Source of the DNA: Muribaculaceae bacterium
GTDB lineage: Bacteria > Bacteroidota > Bacteroidia > Bacteroidales > Muribaculaceae
Reading direction: 5' to 3'
Assembly: GCA_022510505.1 (NCBI GenBank)
Contig: JAFLTL010000001.1
Coordinates: 116,707-180,706 of the forward strand
DNA: 64,000 bases
Shown here: positions 36,439 to 46,921 of the stretch, piece by piece
How positions within the stretch are numbered: position 1 is the stretch's first letter
How the letters are laid out: every line of letters begins with the position of its first letter
Notes under the pieces: generated by a model
Seen by the model: the letters and a program-made list of their open reading frames with translations, nothing else
What the model was told of the DNA's origin: nothing
Database searches by the model: none
Position numbers and translations under genes: made by a program

Positions 36439-37830
36439 ATGACACAGGCTGAATTAGAAAGCGATCACGGTTTTATTCTTAATGAAACACCAAAAACCGA
36501 AGATCCAATCATCATAAAAGTAATCGGAGTTGGTGGAGGCGGCAGTAATGCCATTTCCCATATGTATTCTCAGGGTATTCCCCACATTTCCTACGCATTG
36601 TGTAACACTGATCGTCAGGCATTGAACTCCTCACCGGTTCCCACGAAAGTCCTTATTGGTCCATCGGTCACAAAAGGTCTGGGCGCAGGAAATGATCCTG
36701 TAGTTGCTCGCGAAGCAGCCGAAGAATCGGTCCCCGAGATTAAAAAACTTCTGGAAGATGAAACCCAAATGGTCTTCATCACTGCGGGAATGGGAGGAGG
36801 AACAGGCACCGGAGCAGCCCCCGTCGTGGCGAAAGTTGCTCATGAAATGGGACTTTTGACAATCGGCATCGTAACTATTCCGTTCCTTCTTGAAGGGGAA
36901 ACGAAGATTCTTAAGGCTTTAAAGGGAGTGAAAGAAATGTCGAAACATGTCGATGCTCTTCTCGTCATAAATAACGAAATACTAATCGAAGATTTTGGGA
37001 TGCTTGATTTCATTTCGGCAGTTGCCAAAGCTGATGATACTCTGTCAAATGCGGCAAAATCTATCGCCGAAATAATCTACTCTAAAGGATATATCAATCT
37101 CGATTTCCGGGATGTGGCAACCACTCTTCGCAATAGCGGACAGGCTATCATTTCCACCGGCTACGGCGAGGGTGAAAAGCGCGTGACTGCGGCTGTAAAC
37201 GACGCTTTGAATTCTCCCCTGCTTCGACACAACGACATTAACTCCAGCAGTCGAATACTCTTCAACCTCTATTTCTCCAGTAAGTCGAAGACTCCACTGC
37301 TGATGAGCGAGATCGATGAATTCAAAGCTTTTACCCGTAAAATCAGTGGACTCGACATGATCTACGGAGTAGCTTTCGACGACACTTTAGGCGACAAGGT
37401 TAAGGTTTCAATTCTTGCCGCCGGAATTAAATCGGAAGTTCTTTCAGAAGATGACGACGACTTCGAGGAACTTAAGGGAAAACGATATGTCGACGAACAG
37501 GATGATGAAAGATCTCCAAGATCCAAACAACCTACCGATAGAGAATTAGACACTCTTCGCAATCTCTATGGCGGTGAAAAAGTCGACATTTTCAAGGAAC
37601 ACCGGGAAGCTCAGAATTTTATTATCTTGACTCGCGAACAAATGGAAAATGACCGAATTCTAGAGCTGCTCGAAACAACTCCCGCCTATAATCGAGGTCA
37701 AAACCGTGCTGAGGCAATCCGTGCAGGGCAAAAAAATGAAAATCCCGAAGATGGTTTGTTCCTCTTTGGAGAGTCTCCTTCAAACGATGGAAAATCAAAA
37801 GACAACGATAACTCGGTCATTTCATTCTAA
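36439..37830 (+). CDS. ftsZ: Cell-division protein FtsZ
   Basis: The 463-residue tubulin homologue forms the Z ring. It has the GTP-binding [10 protein letters not shown] and the tubulin signature [10 protein letters not shown], with the T7-loop region [12 protein letters not shown]. After the globular domain (to about residue 330) comes a long charged linker. The usual C-terminal FtsA-binding peptide is not clear; the protein ends in an Asn/Asp-rich tail and VISF. Confidence 0.96.
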   Translation: MTQAELESDHGFILNETPKTEDPIIIKVIGVGGGGSNAISHMYSQGIPHISYALCNTDRQALNSSPVPTKVLIGPSVTKGLGAGNDPVVAREAAEESVPEIKKLLEDETQMVFITAGMGGGTGTGAAPVVAKVAHEMGLLTIGIVTIPFLLEGETKILKALKGVKEMSKHVDALLVINNEILIEDFGMLDFISAVAKADDTLSNAAKSIAEIIYSKGYINLDFRDVATTLRNSGQAIISTGYGEGEKRVTAAVNDALNSPLLRHNDINSSSRILFNLYFSSKSKTPLLMSEIDEFKAFTRKISGLDMIYGVAFDDTLGDKVKVSILAAGIKSEVLSEDDDDFEELKGKRYVDEQDDERSPRSKQPTDRELDTLRNLYGGEKVDIFKEHREAQNFIILTREQMENDRILELLETTPAYNRGQNRAEAIRAGQKNENPEDGLFLFGESPSNDGKSKDNDNSVISF

Positions 37831-37853
37831 GTAAGGTAAAAAAATTAATCGAT

Positions 37854-39179
37854 ATGGATAAAATCAAAATTGATATTTCTGGAGTTCTCCCGTTTGTCAG
37901 CAATAAACAAATTGACGCGCTAGAACCTAAGGCATTGGATGCAATCAAAAAACTTGACGAAGGAACCGGAGAAGGGAACGATTTCCTTGGTTGGGTAAAT
38001 CTTCCCTCGGTCATTTCTTCTGAAGAACTGGAAGATATAAAGAAAACAGCCGAAAAACTTCGCGACAAATGTGATGTCGTGATTGCCGTCGGAATAGGCG
38101 GAAGCTACCTTGGAGCAAAGGCTGTGATCGATGCACTGTCAGGTACTTTTGCAAGCAATTCAAAAGTGATCTTTGCGGGACAGAATATCGGAGAAGACTA
38201 TCTCCATGACTTGCTTGGATTCCTATCCGATAAAACCTATGGAATAATTGTCATCTCAAAGAGCGGAACAACTACTGAACCTGCAATAGCTTTCCGTCTC
38301 CTAAAGGAAAATCTTGAAAAGAAGCTGGGTAAGAAAGAAGCGTCAGAAAGAATCGTTGCAATTACCGATGCATCTAAAGGCGCACTAAGAAAACTATCTG
38401 AAACCGAAGGTTACAAGACATTTGTGATTCCTGATAATGTTGGTGGACGTTTCTCGGTTCTGACTCCTGTTGGACTTCTCCCCATAGCAGTAGCGGGGTT
38501 CGACATCCATGCACTTGTTGAAGGCGCCCGAACCATGGAATCTCAAACTCATCAACCTGGAGCAGAAAACATCGCTCAAATCTATGCGGTGACCCGTAAC
38601 GCTCTCTATAACGACGGCAAGAAAATCGAGATTCTAGTAAACTATAATCCTAAGCTCCACTTCTTTGCCGAATGGTGGAAACAACTCTACGGTGAAAGCG
38701 AAGGAAAAGACAAAAAAGGTATTTTCCCGGCTTCTGTTGACTTCTCGACCGACCTTCATTCAATGGGTCAATGGATCCAGGATGGCGAGAGAACAATCTT
38801 CGAAACTGTTCTGTCAGTTGAAAGCCCCCAATCGACTGTCAAGATTCCATCGGATGACGATAATCTTGACGGACTGAATTATATCGCAGGAAAACGTGTC
38901 GATGAGGTAAACAAAATGGCTGAGCTCGGAACACGATTGGCTCACATCGACGGTGGTGTTCCCAATATCAGAATAACCATTCCTTCCATTGATGAAAAGA
39001 ACCTTGGCAAACTGATCTATTTCTTTGAACGAGGTTGCGGAATTAGCGGATACATTCTCGGCGTTAATCCTTTCAACCAGCCGGGTGTTGAAGATTATAA
39101 GAGAAACATGTTCGCCCTTCTCGAAAAACCGGGATACGAGGAACAGACTCGTAATATTAAGAACCGTCTCAAAAATTGA
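37854..39179 (+). CDS. pgi: Glucose-6-phosphate isomerase
   Basis: This 441-residue enzyme interconverts glucose 6-phosphate and fructose 6-phosphate. It has [12 protein letters not shown], the phosphate site [10 protein letters not shown], and [14 protein letters not shown]. The short form is the type found in Firmicutes and Bacteroidota. It starts 23 bases after ftsZ with no terminator between, so it is probably carried on dcw transcripts. The next gene starts within its stop codon. Confidence 0.95.
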   Translation: MDKIKIDISGVLPFVSNKQIDALEPKALDAIKKLDEGTGEGNDFLGWVNLPSVISSEELEDIKKTAEKLRDKCDVVIAVGIGGSYLGAKAVIDALSGTFASNSKVIFAGQNIGEDYLHDLLGFLSDKTYGIIVISKSGTTTEPAIAFRLLKENLEKKLGKKEASERIVAITDASKGALRKLSETEGYKTFVIPDNVGGRFSVLTPVGLLPIAVAGFDIHALVEGARTMESQTHQPGAENIAQIYAVTRNALYNDGKKIEILVNYNPKLHFFAEWWKQLYGESEGKDKKGIFPASVDFSTDLHSMGQWIQDGERTIFETVLSVESPQSTVKIPSDDDNLDGLNYIAGKRVDEVNKMAELGTRLAHIDGGVPNIRITIPSIDEKNLGKLIYFFERGCGISGYILGVNPFNQPGVEDYKRNMFALLEKPGYEEQTRNIKNRLKN

Positions 39180-40459
39180 TTTATAGTCGACTGATAGTTC
39201 AATTCGCTTTGATCGGCGTGACATCATTATGTCACGCCGAAACTATAGTACCACCTCTATGGCTTCAAAAAGACGATAATGTCAAAACGGTTCAATGGCT
39301 ACGGCATGGAGAACCGATTCAATGGGCCGTCACCGACATGAATTTTCTTAGTCCTTTGACCCTAAGTTTTGATATAATTGAAGATATATCGACAGGCGAA
39401 ATCGACACGCCTTGGCTTCGAGCGAGGCTTCTTCATCGTAATTTCGATTGGACACCAGATGGACTTTTCGAGAATGAGTATCTCGATGGATTCAATATTG
39501 CCGATATTGGAAGAGGCGAACCCGCAGTTCCGGGCTTGACAACAGTGGATTACAATCATTACGAGGTCGACCTCAGTAAACTTGGTCTTAATCCTAAAAT
39601 ATCGGGAAATTTCATCCTGGAAATATTCGATGAAACAAATCCCGATAAAACTATTCTCTCTGTTCCTTTTATGATAGAGGAACAAAACTCCAATATCTTT
39701 GGAACTGTATCAGGAATTACCGACCGAGATTTCAAGGCAGGACACCAACAATTGAAGCTTGACATTGATGTCAAAGAAATAGACCCACGAGTGCATCGAC
39801 AGGACATGAAGATAGTTGCAGGCCAAAATAATAGTCCGACAACTTGGCGAGTACTACCCTTTCCCGACCAAGTCATGAACGGACGTTTGTCATTCAACCA
39901 TTCTTCGGAACTGATATTTGACGCTGGAAATGAATATCGTCGATTTGAAACAACCAACAATCAATATCCCGGAATGAATGTTGAAAAAGTCGCATGGATT
40001 GATCCGTTCTATCATCACCTACTGGAAATCGATCAGCCACGATTCGATAAAAACTATCTCTTCGACTACACTCAAAATGGTCGATTCAAAATAGCAACGT
40101 TCGAAAATAATGATCCTTCTCTTGCCGCTGATTATGTGGTGGTTCATTTCTTTCTTGACCTACCCCGTCAAACTAAACCGGTCTACATCGAAGGTGACTT
40201 TACCGGAAGAGAGCTATCACCCTCCAATATTATGCACTGGGATGCAACTAATCAGCTTTATACCAAATCTTTTCTCCTCAAACAAGGGTCCTACAACTAC
40301 AAATATATAACCGAGGAAGATTATGCAGGGAGTAATCAATTGGAAGGAAATTTCTCCGACACTGACAATCTCTACAACGTTGCGGTCTACTATCTTGTTC
40401 CGGGAGAACGCACCCATCGTTTATCCTCAGCAGCCATCGTGAACACCAATCAACACTAA
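39176..40459 (+). CDS. T9SS plug-family protein (DUF5103)
   Basis: The 427-residue secreted protein begins with a signal peptide that ends near TSLCHA (residue 21). It then has the DUF5103 features [33 protein letters not shown] and a late [15 protein letters not shown] beta-sandwich. In Flavobacterium a member plugs the type IX translocon SprA. The family also exists in Bacteroidales that lack a full T9SS, so the role here is open. The start is a TTG overlapping the pgi stop; it is the only start seen that gives a full signal peptide. Confidence 0.82.
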   Translation: MIYSRLIVQFALIGVTSLCHAETIVPPLWLQKDDNVKTVQWLRHGEPIQWAVTDMNFLSPLTLSFDIIEDISTGEIDTPWLRARLLHRNFDWTPDGLFENEYLDGFNIADIGRGEPAVPGLTTVDYNHYEVDLSKLGLNPKISGNFILEIFDETNPDKTILSVPFMIEEQNSNIFGTVSGITDRDFKAGHQQLKLDIDVKEIDPRVHRQDMKIVAGQNNSPTTWRVLPFPDQVMNGRLSFNHSSELIFDAGNEYRRFETTNNQYPGMNVEKVAWIDPFYHHLLEIDQPRFDKNYLFDYTQNGRFKIATFENNDPSLAADYVVVHFFLDLPRQTKPVYIEGDFTGRELSPSNIMHWDATNQLYTKSFLLKQGSYNYKYITEEDYAGSNQLEGNFSDTDNLYNVAVYYLVPGERTHRLSSAAIVNTNQH

Positions 40460-41058
40460 TGGACGAAGTAATGTTTCAAATAAAAGACACCCTTGTTTCC
40501 CTTGACCTTGCAGAACGTTTCTTCTGTTGCGACTTGCCGGTTTGTAAAGGACAGTGTTGCATTGAAGGTGATGCTGGAGCTCCAATCAGTGACGTTGAAA
40601 AAAAAGAGATTGAAAAAGTTTGGGCTAAAGCTTCTCAATTCATGACCGCTCAGGGAATAGATGCCGTCAAACAACATGGGGTGGGCTACATCGACGAGGA
40701 AGGCGACCTCGTAACGACAATTGTGAACGGTCGAGACTGCGCATTCACCAGTCATGCAGCAGACGGGCTTTGTCTTTGCGCACTCGAGAAAGCCTGTAGA
40801 GAAGGAATCATTGACTTTGTTAAACCTTCATCGTGTTCACTCTATCCTGTCAGAATAACCAGCTATCCCACATTTAGGGCTGTCAACTATCATCGGTGGT
40901 CAATTTGTCGTTCAGCCGAAATCCTGGGAGAAAAACTTGGTATCCGACTCTATAGATTCCTTGAAGGACCGCTTACACGATATTTCGGCAAGGACTGGTT
41001 CGACGAACTCGCCCTCTGCTGTGAAGTCTACCTCGAAGAACAAAAACATAATTTATGA
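40459..41058 (+). CDS. Cys-rich DUF3109 protein
   Basis: This 199-residue cytoplasmic protein is rich in cysteines: CCDLPVCKGQCC near residues 22-33, then CAF, LCLCALEKAC, SSCSLYPV, SICR and LCCE. These match DUF3109 and are likely to bind a metal or an Fe-S cluster. The molecular function is unknown. Its ATG overlaps the stop of the T9SS-plug gene by one base, so it is the last gene of the dcw-linked run. Confidence 0.82.
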   Translation: MDEVMFQIKDTLVSLDLAERFFCCDLPVCKGQCCIEGDAGAPISDVEKKEIEKVWAKASQFMTAQGIDAVKQHGVGYIDEEGDLVTTIVNGRDCAFTSHAADGLCLCALEKACREGIIDFVKPSSCSLYPVRITSYPTFRAVNYHRWSICRSAEILGEKLGIRLYRFLEGPLTRYFGKDWFDELALCCEVYLEEQKHNL

Positions 41059-41087
41059 CTCTTCGATGTTTTCTAATCATTCATAAT

Positions 41088-41095
41088 TACTTTTG
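41088..41095 (+). promoter_or_regulatory. -7 element of the flippase gene
   Basis: TACTTTTG matches TAnnTTTG and ends only six bases before ATG 41102. Transcription would start at or just before the start codon. The -33 match is weak. Confidence 0.5.
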
Positions 41096-41101
41096 CATAA
41101 A

Positions 41102-42544
41102 ATGCAAAATGACGCTCAATTAAAATCCAAGGTAACAAAGGGTTTATTCTGGGGTGGACTCAATAATGGAACCCAGCAACTCCTTAATTTGGTTATCGGT
41201 ATATTTTTAGCCCGATTACTGACGCCGTTTGATTATGGTATGGTGGGCCTCTTGGCCATATTTTCTGCTATCGCATCAGCATTACAGGAAGGAGGTTTCA
41301 TTTCGGCTTTAACTAATCGTAAGAATGCAAATCAACTCGACTTCAGCTCAGTCTTTTGGTTTAGCACAACACTCAGCATTTGCTTTTATATTATACTTTT
41401 CTTCTGTGCCCCTTTAATTGCCGAATTCTACGATGAACCGAAATTGGTTCCGTTGTCGCGATTCATATTCTTAAGTTTTGTGATTTCAAGTATTAACATT
41501 GCACCCCGAACATTTCTCTTCAAAAACCTAAGAGTCAGGGATACAGCTCTTATAACAATTATAAGTCTTGCTATTTCTGGTGTTATTGCCATAACCCTTT
41601 CTTTCTTAGGATTCGCATATTGGGGTTTGGCATGTCAAACAGTTACTTACACCCTATGTATTACTATTTTTTCTTTTATTTTTTCTCGCTGGAAACTTTC
41701 GTTCCAATTCTCTTTGCAACCAATCAAAGAAATGTTTGGTTACAGTTCGAAAATTGTAATAACTAATATTTTCAACATTTTGAATAACAATATATTTGCA
41801 GTCCTGCTTGGAAAATTCTATTCGGCCTCCGATGTTGGTGATTTTAACCAGGCAAATAAATGGAACTATATGGGATATTCATTGATTTCCGGTATGATCC
41901 ACGGAGTTGCACAACCCACCTTTGCTCTGACCGATGAAGAAAAGGAGCGCCAGATTAATATTTTCCGTAAACTTTTGAGATTTACAGCCTTTATTTCATT
42001 TCCTGCAATGTTTGGACTCAGCTTCATTGCAAAAGATTTTATCGTTATTACAATTACCGACAAGTGGCTCTTTAGCGCATCAATTCTACAGATACTCTGC
42101 ATAAGCGGGGCTTTCTATCCCATTAGCATTCTACTGTCAAATCTTGTCTTGTCCAAAGGACGTTCAACCTCCTACATGTGGACCACTATTGCCTTGAGTC
42201 TTCTTCAGATTGCTGCTGTATTTTTCTCCTATCCTTATGGACTTTTCACAATGCTCTGGGTCTATGTCTCGATTAATATACTTTGGATCTTCGTATGGTT
42301 TTTTGTCTCCCGAAAGAGCCTTCCCATTCGATTATTTTCATTTCTCAAAGACATACTGCCTTTCCTGATAATCACTTTGATTTCAATCATTCCAGTCTAT
42401 TTTATCACTATACTTATTTCAAATATTTATTTGAATATATTAATCAAAGTCTTTTTGGTAGCCGGATTCTATTTCATTATTCTTCGTCTACTCGGAACAC
42501 AGATTCTAAAAGAATCAATGCAATTTTTATCTCATAAAAAGTAA
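41102..42544 (+). CDS. Polysaccharide flippase (Wzx/MOP family)
   Basis: The 480-residue protein has about 12-14 membrane segments and the start typical of MOP-family exporters (KSKVTKGLFWGGLNNGTQQLLNLVIGIFLARLLTP). These proteins flip lipid-linked O-antigen or capsule units across the inner membrane. The closest type appears to be the WzxC/Tuw-like group. It faces the licD-GT-GT operon across a 61-bp gap, so the two convergent units may serve one surface glycan. ATG 41102 is used because a TTG three codons earlier overlaps the promoter. Confidence 0.9.
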   Translation: MQNDAQLKSKVTKGLFWGGLNNGTQQLLNLVIGIFLARLLTPFDYGMVGLLAIFSAIASALQEGGFISALTNRKNANQLDFSSVFWFSTTLSICFYIILFFCAPLIAEFYDEPKLVPLSRFIFLSFVISSINIAPRTFLFKNLRVRDTALITIISLAISGVIAITLSFLGFAYWGLACQTVTYTLCITIFSFIFSRWKLSFQFSLQPIKEMFGYSSKIVITNIFNILNNNIFAVLLGKFYSASDVGDFNQANKWNYMGYSLISGMIHGVAQPTFALTDEEKERQINIFRKLLRFTAFISFPAMFGLSFIAKDFIVITITDKWLFSASILQILCISGAFYPISILLSNLVLSKGRSTSYMWTTIALSLLQIAAVFFSYPYGLFTMLWVYVSINILWIFVWFFVSRKSLPIRLFSFLKDILPFLIITLISIIPVYFITILISNIYLNILIKVFLVAGFYFIILRLLGTQILKESMQFLSHKK

Positions 42545-42605
42545 TATCCGAAAAAAAGCATTTGGCCGGGTATACTCCGGAATACTTATACTGATGATAA
42601 AACTT

Positions 42606-43892
42606 CTATGATCTCTTAATTTTTTGCTTAATTGAAAACAATATCATTTCTAAATCCAAAATTGATGGAATGAATGACATTCTTAGTCTAAATCTTATAT
42701 AGGAATTCAATATTCTAATAAATTTAAAATTATTCCAGTAAGGTTTTGAAATGCTAAACTTTTCATTTTTGAAATTATTAGAAAAATCCCCATCCAATAA
42801 ATTTTCCCATTTAGTGATTATATTTTCGGGTCTAAATCTCAATGTTTCAATTTTAGCCATTTGACCTAATTGGTCGGCCAAGGTGTTGTCTTCCAATAAT
42901 TTAACAATTCTTCTGTATATCTGTTTATTGGTAAAACCAAGTAGACCGGTCTTTCCTTGGATAATTATTTCCGGATGTGAATTCCAATTTCTAGTTACAA
43001 CAGGTAATCCAACCGTATTCATTTCTACTATTCCTAAACCAAAAGTCTCAGTTTTTGCACTTGGATTTACAACGCCTACATTTGATTGTGCGAAGACTTC
43101 ATATTTTTCTTTGCCTAAATTTCCTAAGAAATGTATATTCTTTTTTATTGTACCATCTTGGTCTAATATAAATGGCCTTATTTTTTTCTCAGTTGTTCTA
43201 TCTGCTATTTTTAACTCTCCTAAATCAACTTCTCTATTATATAAGTTCCCTTTTCCAATAATATTTAATTGGGCTTCAGGATATTTCTTTTCTACTAACT
43301 TCCATATCTTGAGCAATTTTATTATTCCTTTTTGAGGAATTAAACACCCCATATAAGTTACAATTTTTGATTTCTTATCAGTTTTTCTTAGATAAATATT
43401 CGTATCATTTATATTTAATACCATATTATGTATATAGGTGGACTTCTTAATTATATCGTTATCAATATAATAATCCATGGCTTGCTTACTTACAAAAACG
43501 TTTGCATATATGTTATTAATTTTTGCAATTCTTCTTAATATTGAATGTTTTAAGAAATTATGGGACCATAAAATAATTTTTAGATTTCTTAAGGTCTCAA
43601 AGAAATCATATGTTGAATTATCAAATGGAGTTTTTAAAATAAGAACGGAATTTATATTATCAAAATTTCTAAAATCTTCGATAGAATTAATTCTTATAAA
43701 ATTGTATTCGACAGGAAAACTGAATTTTTGGTTACTCGCAATATAAATATTATATTTTTCAGACATAATCAGAAAATGTGCTAATAACATAAAACAATAG
43801 GTAGTCCCTCCAACTCCAGGATTACCGTCTAAAATTTCCTTAAAAGATATCTCATTATTTGCCGTTGGAATATATATTATTACTGTTTTCAT
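42606..43892 (-). CDS. Glycosyltransferase, GT4-like
   Basis: The 428-residue protein has a GT-B fold. The C-terminal half shows KIVTYMGCLIPQKGIIKLLKIW and the donor-site signature NPSAKTETFGLGIVEMNTVGLPVV, then GKTGLLG. It likely adds one sugar to a surface glycan at the cytoplasmic face; donor and acceptor cannot be told. It is clearly more AT-rich than flanking genes. Its start overlaps the end of the previous gene by four bases, making it the last gene of the operon. Confidence 0.88.
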   Translation of the reverse strand: MKTVIIYIPTANNEISFKEILDGNPGVGGTTYCFMLLAHFLIMSEKYNIYIASNQKFSFPVEYNFIRINSIEDFRNFDNINSVLILKTPFDNSTYDFFETLRNLKIILWSHNFLKHSILRRIAKINNIYANVFVSKQAMDYYIDNDIIKKSTYIHNMVLNINDTNIYLRKTDKKSKIVTYMGCLIPQKGIIKLLKIWKLVEKKYPEAQLNIIGKGNLYNREVDLGELKIADRTTEKKIRPFILDQDGTIKKNIHFLGNLGKEKYEVFAQSNVGVVNPSAKTETFGLGIVEMNTVGLPVVTRNWNSHPEIIIQGKTGLLGFTNKQIYRRIVKLLEDNTLADQLGQMAKIETLRFRPENIITKWENLLDGDFSNNFKNEKFSISKPYWNNFKFIRILNSYIRFRLRMSFIPSILDLEMILFSIKQKIKRS

Positions 43893-44893
43893 GCACAGAA
43901 AAATTTATTAATACGGTTTCTCAGAGATCTTAAAATATTCTTAAAATTACCATATCTTAGATTTATAAATAATTCTTCAAAAGATCGACAAATTTTTATC
44001 CAAGGATGATCCCATGCATTTATTTTATAAACATTTTTCAGGTGTTCTGTATTAGCAATCACATATTTAGGATATTTTAGAGGAAAACTGATTTCATATC
44101 TTGGCATCGTAAATATTCTACGAAGTCTTTTTGGCAACAGTTTAACGCTTCCTGAAAAGTGAGTTGAATTATCTGTTACACCAATGTTATTCACCATATT
44201 GAATTTTGGCATTATTGATAAGCCCGAATTTAGCAGCATGGATGACAAAAGTAAGGTCTCAAAATGAGCCTTTCCCGAATCAATATGTTGTTGACATAGC
44301 TTAAAAAAATTCTTTCTATATCCTCTATTTCTGATTATACTCCATAATAACTCTTTCGAATTTTTCTCCTTAAGAACATTATAGTTAACATCCCATGTAT
44401 CAATAACTCTTTTCCAGGTTGCCCAGCCCCATATAGACATAAACTCCGTAAAGAAATAATCATTATCTACATTCTTTGTAATTTCTTCATGGTTAAAGCC
44501 GGATATCATCCATATTCTCTCATCATTTTCATATTTATCCAGCATCTCCTTACAAAAACCAAAAAATGATAATGAAGGGACACAGTCGTCTTCAAGTATA
44601 ATACATTTATCGGTTAACGAAAAAGCCCATTTATCAGCCAAATATCCCGAAGGGTCACATCCCTGGTTCTTCTCTTGAAAGAATTTATGGACCTCACAAT
44701 CCCAATCAATTTCAGCCGCAATTTTTCTGCAATCCTCTATCCCAGGGAGATCGTTATCGTTTCGCGGACCATCCTGGTATAAAAAGAGACGTGAAGGCCT
44801 AGCTTTCTTTACTTGTTCAAAAACCTGTGAAAAAGGTTCGGGTCTGTTAAAGAATATCAATAGAACTGATACATCAACAAGAGCTTCTTTCAT
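43889..44893 (-). CDS. Glycosyltransferase, GT-A type
   Basis: The 334-residue protein begins with a GT-A-like segment (VSVLLIFFNRPEPFSQVFEQV, then LYQDGPRND). It has a metal-binding style ILEDDCVPSLSFF near residue 100 and a WGWATWKR motif near 155. This combination is common in glycosyltransferases of O-antigen and capsule loci, related to the GNT-I-like fold. It overlaps the licD gene by 20 bases. Base composition is AT-rich, like its neighbours. Confidence 0.82.
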   Translation of the reverse strand: MKEALVDVSVLLIFFNRPEPFSQVFEQVKKARPSRLFLYQDGPRNDNDLPGIEDCRKIAAEIDWDCEVHKFFQEKNQGCDPSGYLADKWAFSLTDKCIILEDDCVPSLSFFGFCKEMLDKYENDERIWMISGFNHEEITKNVDNDYFFTEFMSIWGWATWKRVIDTWDVNYNVLKEKNSKELLWSIIRNRGYRKNFFKLCQQHIDSGKAHFETLLLSSMLLNSGLSIMPKFNMVNNIGVTDNSTHFSGSVKLLPKRLRRIFTMPRYEISFPLKYPKYVIANTEHLKNVYKINAWDHPWIKICRSFEELFINLRYGNFKNILRSLRNRINKFFCA

Positions 44894-45695
44894 CTGCTAT
44901 TAATTGTGGTTGATAGAAAATTCCATGGATGATTTGCCTCTCCTTAGGAGGTATTACCATGTAATTGTCATATTGTTCTTTAAGATATAAATCGGGATAA
45001 GCGGGTGCCGAAAACTTGTAACCTTCAAAAACGATTTCAGATAATGGGAAAACGGCTTCTTTTGTATGGATATAACCGGGACCATTCAAAGGTGGAACAT
45101 TGTCAAGATATCTATTTTTTTTACAAAGACGATTAAGAAATTTCCATATTCCCATATTGACAAGCCATTGAATTCCAAAATAAAAGAACTCAACGAAGGA
45201 TTTAGAAGAATAATAATGTTTTGCATGTAAGATTGCATAACTCTTTGAAATACATTTGTTCAATTTACTTAGAAGCTTCTTTGATGCATTAGGATAAAAT
45301 GCTTTTGGGAAAATATCTATATATACACCTTTCTGATAGGGTTCATCAAAATCATATAAAGGTTCTATATATAGTGAGTTTAAATCTCTGATTTTTGGAA
45401 TTGCGCATTGTTTACCATCGGTTTCGTTATTTTGAAAAAAAAGATGACCTGGAAGTTCTTTGACGATTGCTTTAAATTTATTGTAATTATCCACCGTCAT
45501 TCCAACATCAATGTCATCATCCCAAGGAATAAAACCTCCATGCCTTACAGCACCTAATAAAGTTCCCCCATCAATCCAATATTCTATTCCGTGTTTTTTA
45601 CATAATTTATCCAATTCTTTTAGAATATCCAATTGTTTCAATTGACATTCACGTAGTTTCTCTTTTTTATATTGTTCAAGAAAGGGATTTTTCAT
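44874..45695 (-). CDS. LicD-family phosphotransferase
   Basis: The 273-residue protein has the LicD nucleotidyltransferase-like signature near residues 35-65 (YWIDGGTLLGAVRHGG, then IPWDDDIDVGM). LicD proteins attach phosphocholine or similar phospho-substituents to surface glycans. No choline uptake or activation genes (licABC) are nearby, so the donor is unclear. ATG 45695 (MKNPFLEQ) is chosen because a longer frame from 45740 begins inside the promoter element. Confidence 0.87.
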   Translation of the reverse strand: MKNPFLEQYKKEKLRECQLKQLDILKELDKLCKKHGIEYWIDGGTLLGAVRHGGFIPWDDDIDVGMTVDNYNKFKAIVKELPGHLFFQNNETDGKQCAIPKIRDLNSLYIEPLYDFDEPYQKGVYIDIFPKAFYPNASKKLLSKLNKCISKSYAILHAKHYYSSKSFVEFFYFGIQWLVNMGIWKFLNRLCKKNRYLDNVPPLNGPGYIHTKEAVFPLSEIVFEGYKFSAPAYPDLYLKEQYDNYMVIPPKERQIIHGIFYQPQLIADERSSC

Positions 45696-45737
45696 TTGAA
45701 ATTTTGATGATGAAACTAAATTAAATGATTTAATACA

Positions 45738-45745
45738 CAAAAATA
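45738..45745 (-). promoter_or_regulatory. -7 element of the licD-GT-GT operon
   Basis: On the minus strand TATTTTTG matches TAnnTTTG. Its end is 42 bases ahead of the chosen licD start, giving a leader of about 35 bases. Confidence 0.5.
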
Positions 45746-45817
45746 ATTAAAAATTGAGTTTGTCTGATAATATAAACAGGTTCCTAAAAAATTAGGTAAT
45801 TACAATAGACGTTATCG

Positions 45818-46780
45818 TTATTTGCGAGCCGGGGTTCGACGCATGTATTTCGACAGATAGTCACCCAGGATGAGTCCCGAAATGACTAACGCACATCCTA
45901 TGTAACCCATCAAATTCACTGTCTCATCCAATACAATCCAGGCCACTATCATCGTGACCACAGGAGAAAAATAAAGGTAGTTCGATGTTTGAATCGCACC
46001 GAGCCTCTTGACTGAGACCGACCACAAGAAGAAACAAATCAGCGAGGCAACCAGTCCAAGGAACAAAATATTGAAGATCACTTCAGTCTCCATAAATACT
46101 GAGCAATCTGGGATTCTCGATTCTATGGAGAGGAACGGCAATGCCGTTATGACGCCATAGAAAAGAGTTTTCCGAGTTATGAAGGTAGTCGAGTAGTTCG
46201 CACTGACCCTTCGCAGAATGATACTGTAGACCGCCCAGCTGATGGCTGCCGACAAAGAAAGGAAGTCACCAATCATGCCCGACGAGCGTTCATGGCCTTC
46301 CGAAACTCCTGAATTAAATATAACACAGCCCACTCCTATAAACGCAATGGCTGAACCAATCCAAGTACCCGATGACGGACGTTCACTCTTATATAAAAGC
46401 CCTATTAAAAGCGCGGTCAAAAGCGGCGCCATCGATGTTATGAGCGAAACATTTGCAGCCTGAGTATATAGCAATGCAGTATTTTCAGCTAGAAAATAAA
46501 TAGAACCCGATGTAATTCCACACAATAGCAACAATAACTCGTCAGTCCACGTCTGTGCCATTATTCGTTGATGGTCTATCAACAAAAGAACCAGATAGGC
46601 AATGGCAAATCGGATAATATAAATAACAACCGGACCGATTCCGTGTTGCAACAATATTTCTGTAGAGATAAAAGACGTCCCCCATACCGATACTGTGAAT
46701 ATGGCTCCAATGTGAAACAGTAACAAACTGCCTCCGTGATGTTTCGATTGTATTTTATTTCGGGTGGTATCGTTTATCAT
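45818..46780 (-). CDS. EamA-family (DMT) transporter
   Basis: The 320-residue protein has ten predicted membrane segments arranged as two EamA repeats. Conserved traces include WGTSFISTEILL near residue 34 and ALLYTQAANVSLITSMAPLLTALL near 105. The family exports amino acids, nucleotide sugars or other metabolites; the substrate is not evident. It is transcribed toward the licD operon and lies about 120 bases before it, but base composition returns to the genome norm. Confidence 0.88.
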   Translation of the reverse strand: MINDTTRNKIQSKHHGGSLLLFHIGAIFTVSVWGTSFISTEILLQHGIGPVVIYIIRFAIAYLVLLLIDHQRIMAQTWTDELLLLLCGITSGSIYFLAENTALLYTQAANVSLITSMAPLLTALLIGLLYKSERPSSGTWIGSAIAFIGVGCVIFNSGVSEGHERSSGMIGDFLSLSAAISWAVYSIILRRVSANYSTTFITRKTLFYGVITALPFLSIESRIPDCSVFMETEVIFNILFLGLVASLICFFLWSVSVKRLGAIQTSNYLYFSPVVTMIVAWIVLDETVNLMGYIGCALVISGLILGDYLSKYMRRTPARK

Positions 46781-46795
46781 ATCTTATCGGAAGGA

Positions 46796-46828
46796 CAAAT
46801 TTAACATAAAATTTGACATTTACCCAAA
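46796..46828 (-). promoter_or_regulatory. Promoter of the EamA gene
   Basis: On the minus strand TTTG (complement of 46825-46828), 21 bases, then TAAATTTG (complement of 46796-46803). The leader would be only about 10 bases. Confidence 0.55.
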
Positions 46829-46851
46829 CCACCACACACGAAAGCTCAATA

Positions 46852-46877
46852 AAAAAGGGAAACTCTTTTCGAATTCC
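46852..46877 (-). terminator. Intrinsic terminator of the small membrane-protein gene
   Basis: On the minus strand GGGAA and TTCCC arms (complements of 46873-46877 and 46857-46861) are followed by TTTTTT. It lies 45 bases past the stop of the 92-residue gene. Confidence 0.65.
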
Positions 46878-46921
46878 CCTCTCTCAATGAATATATAGTT
46901 AATTAAGAATTGTAGGCTTCC

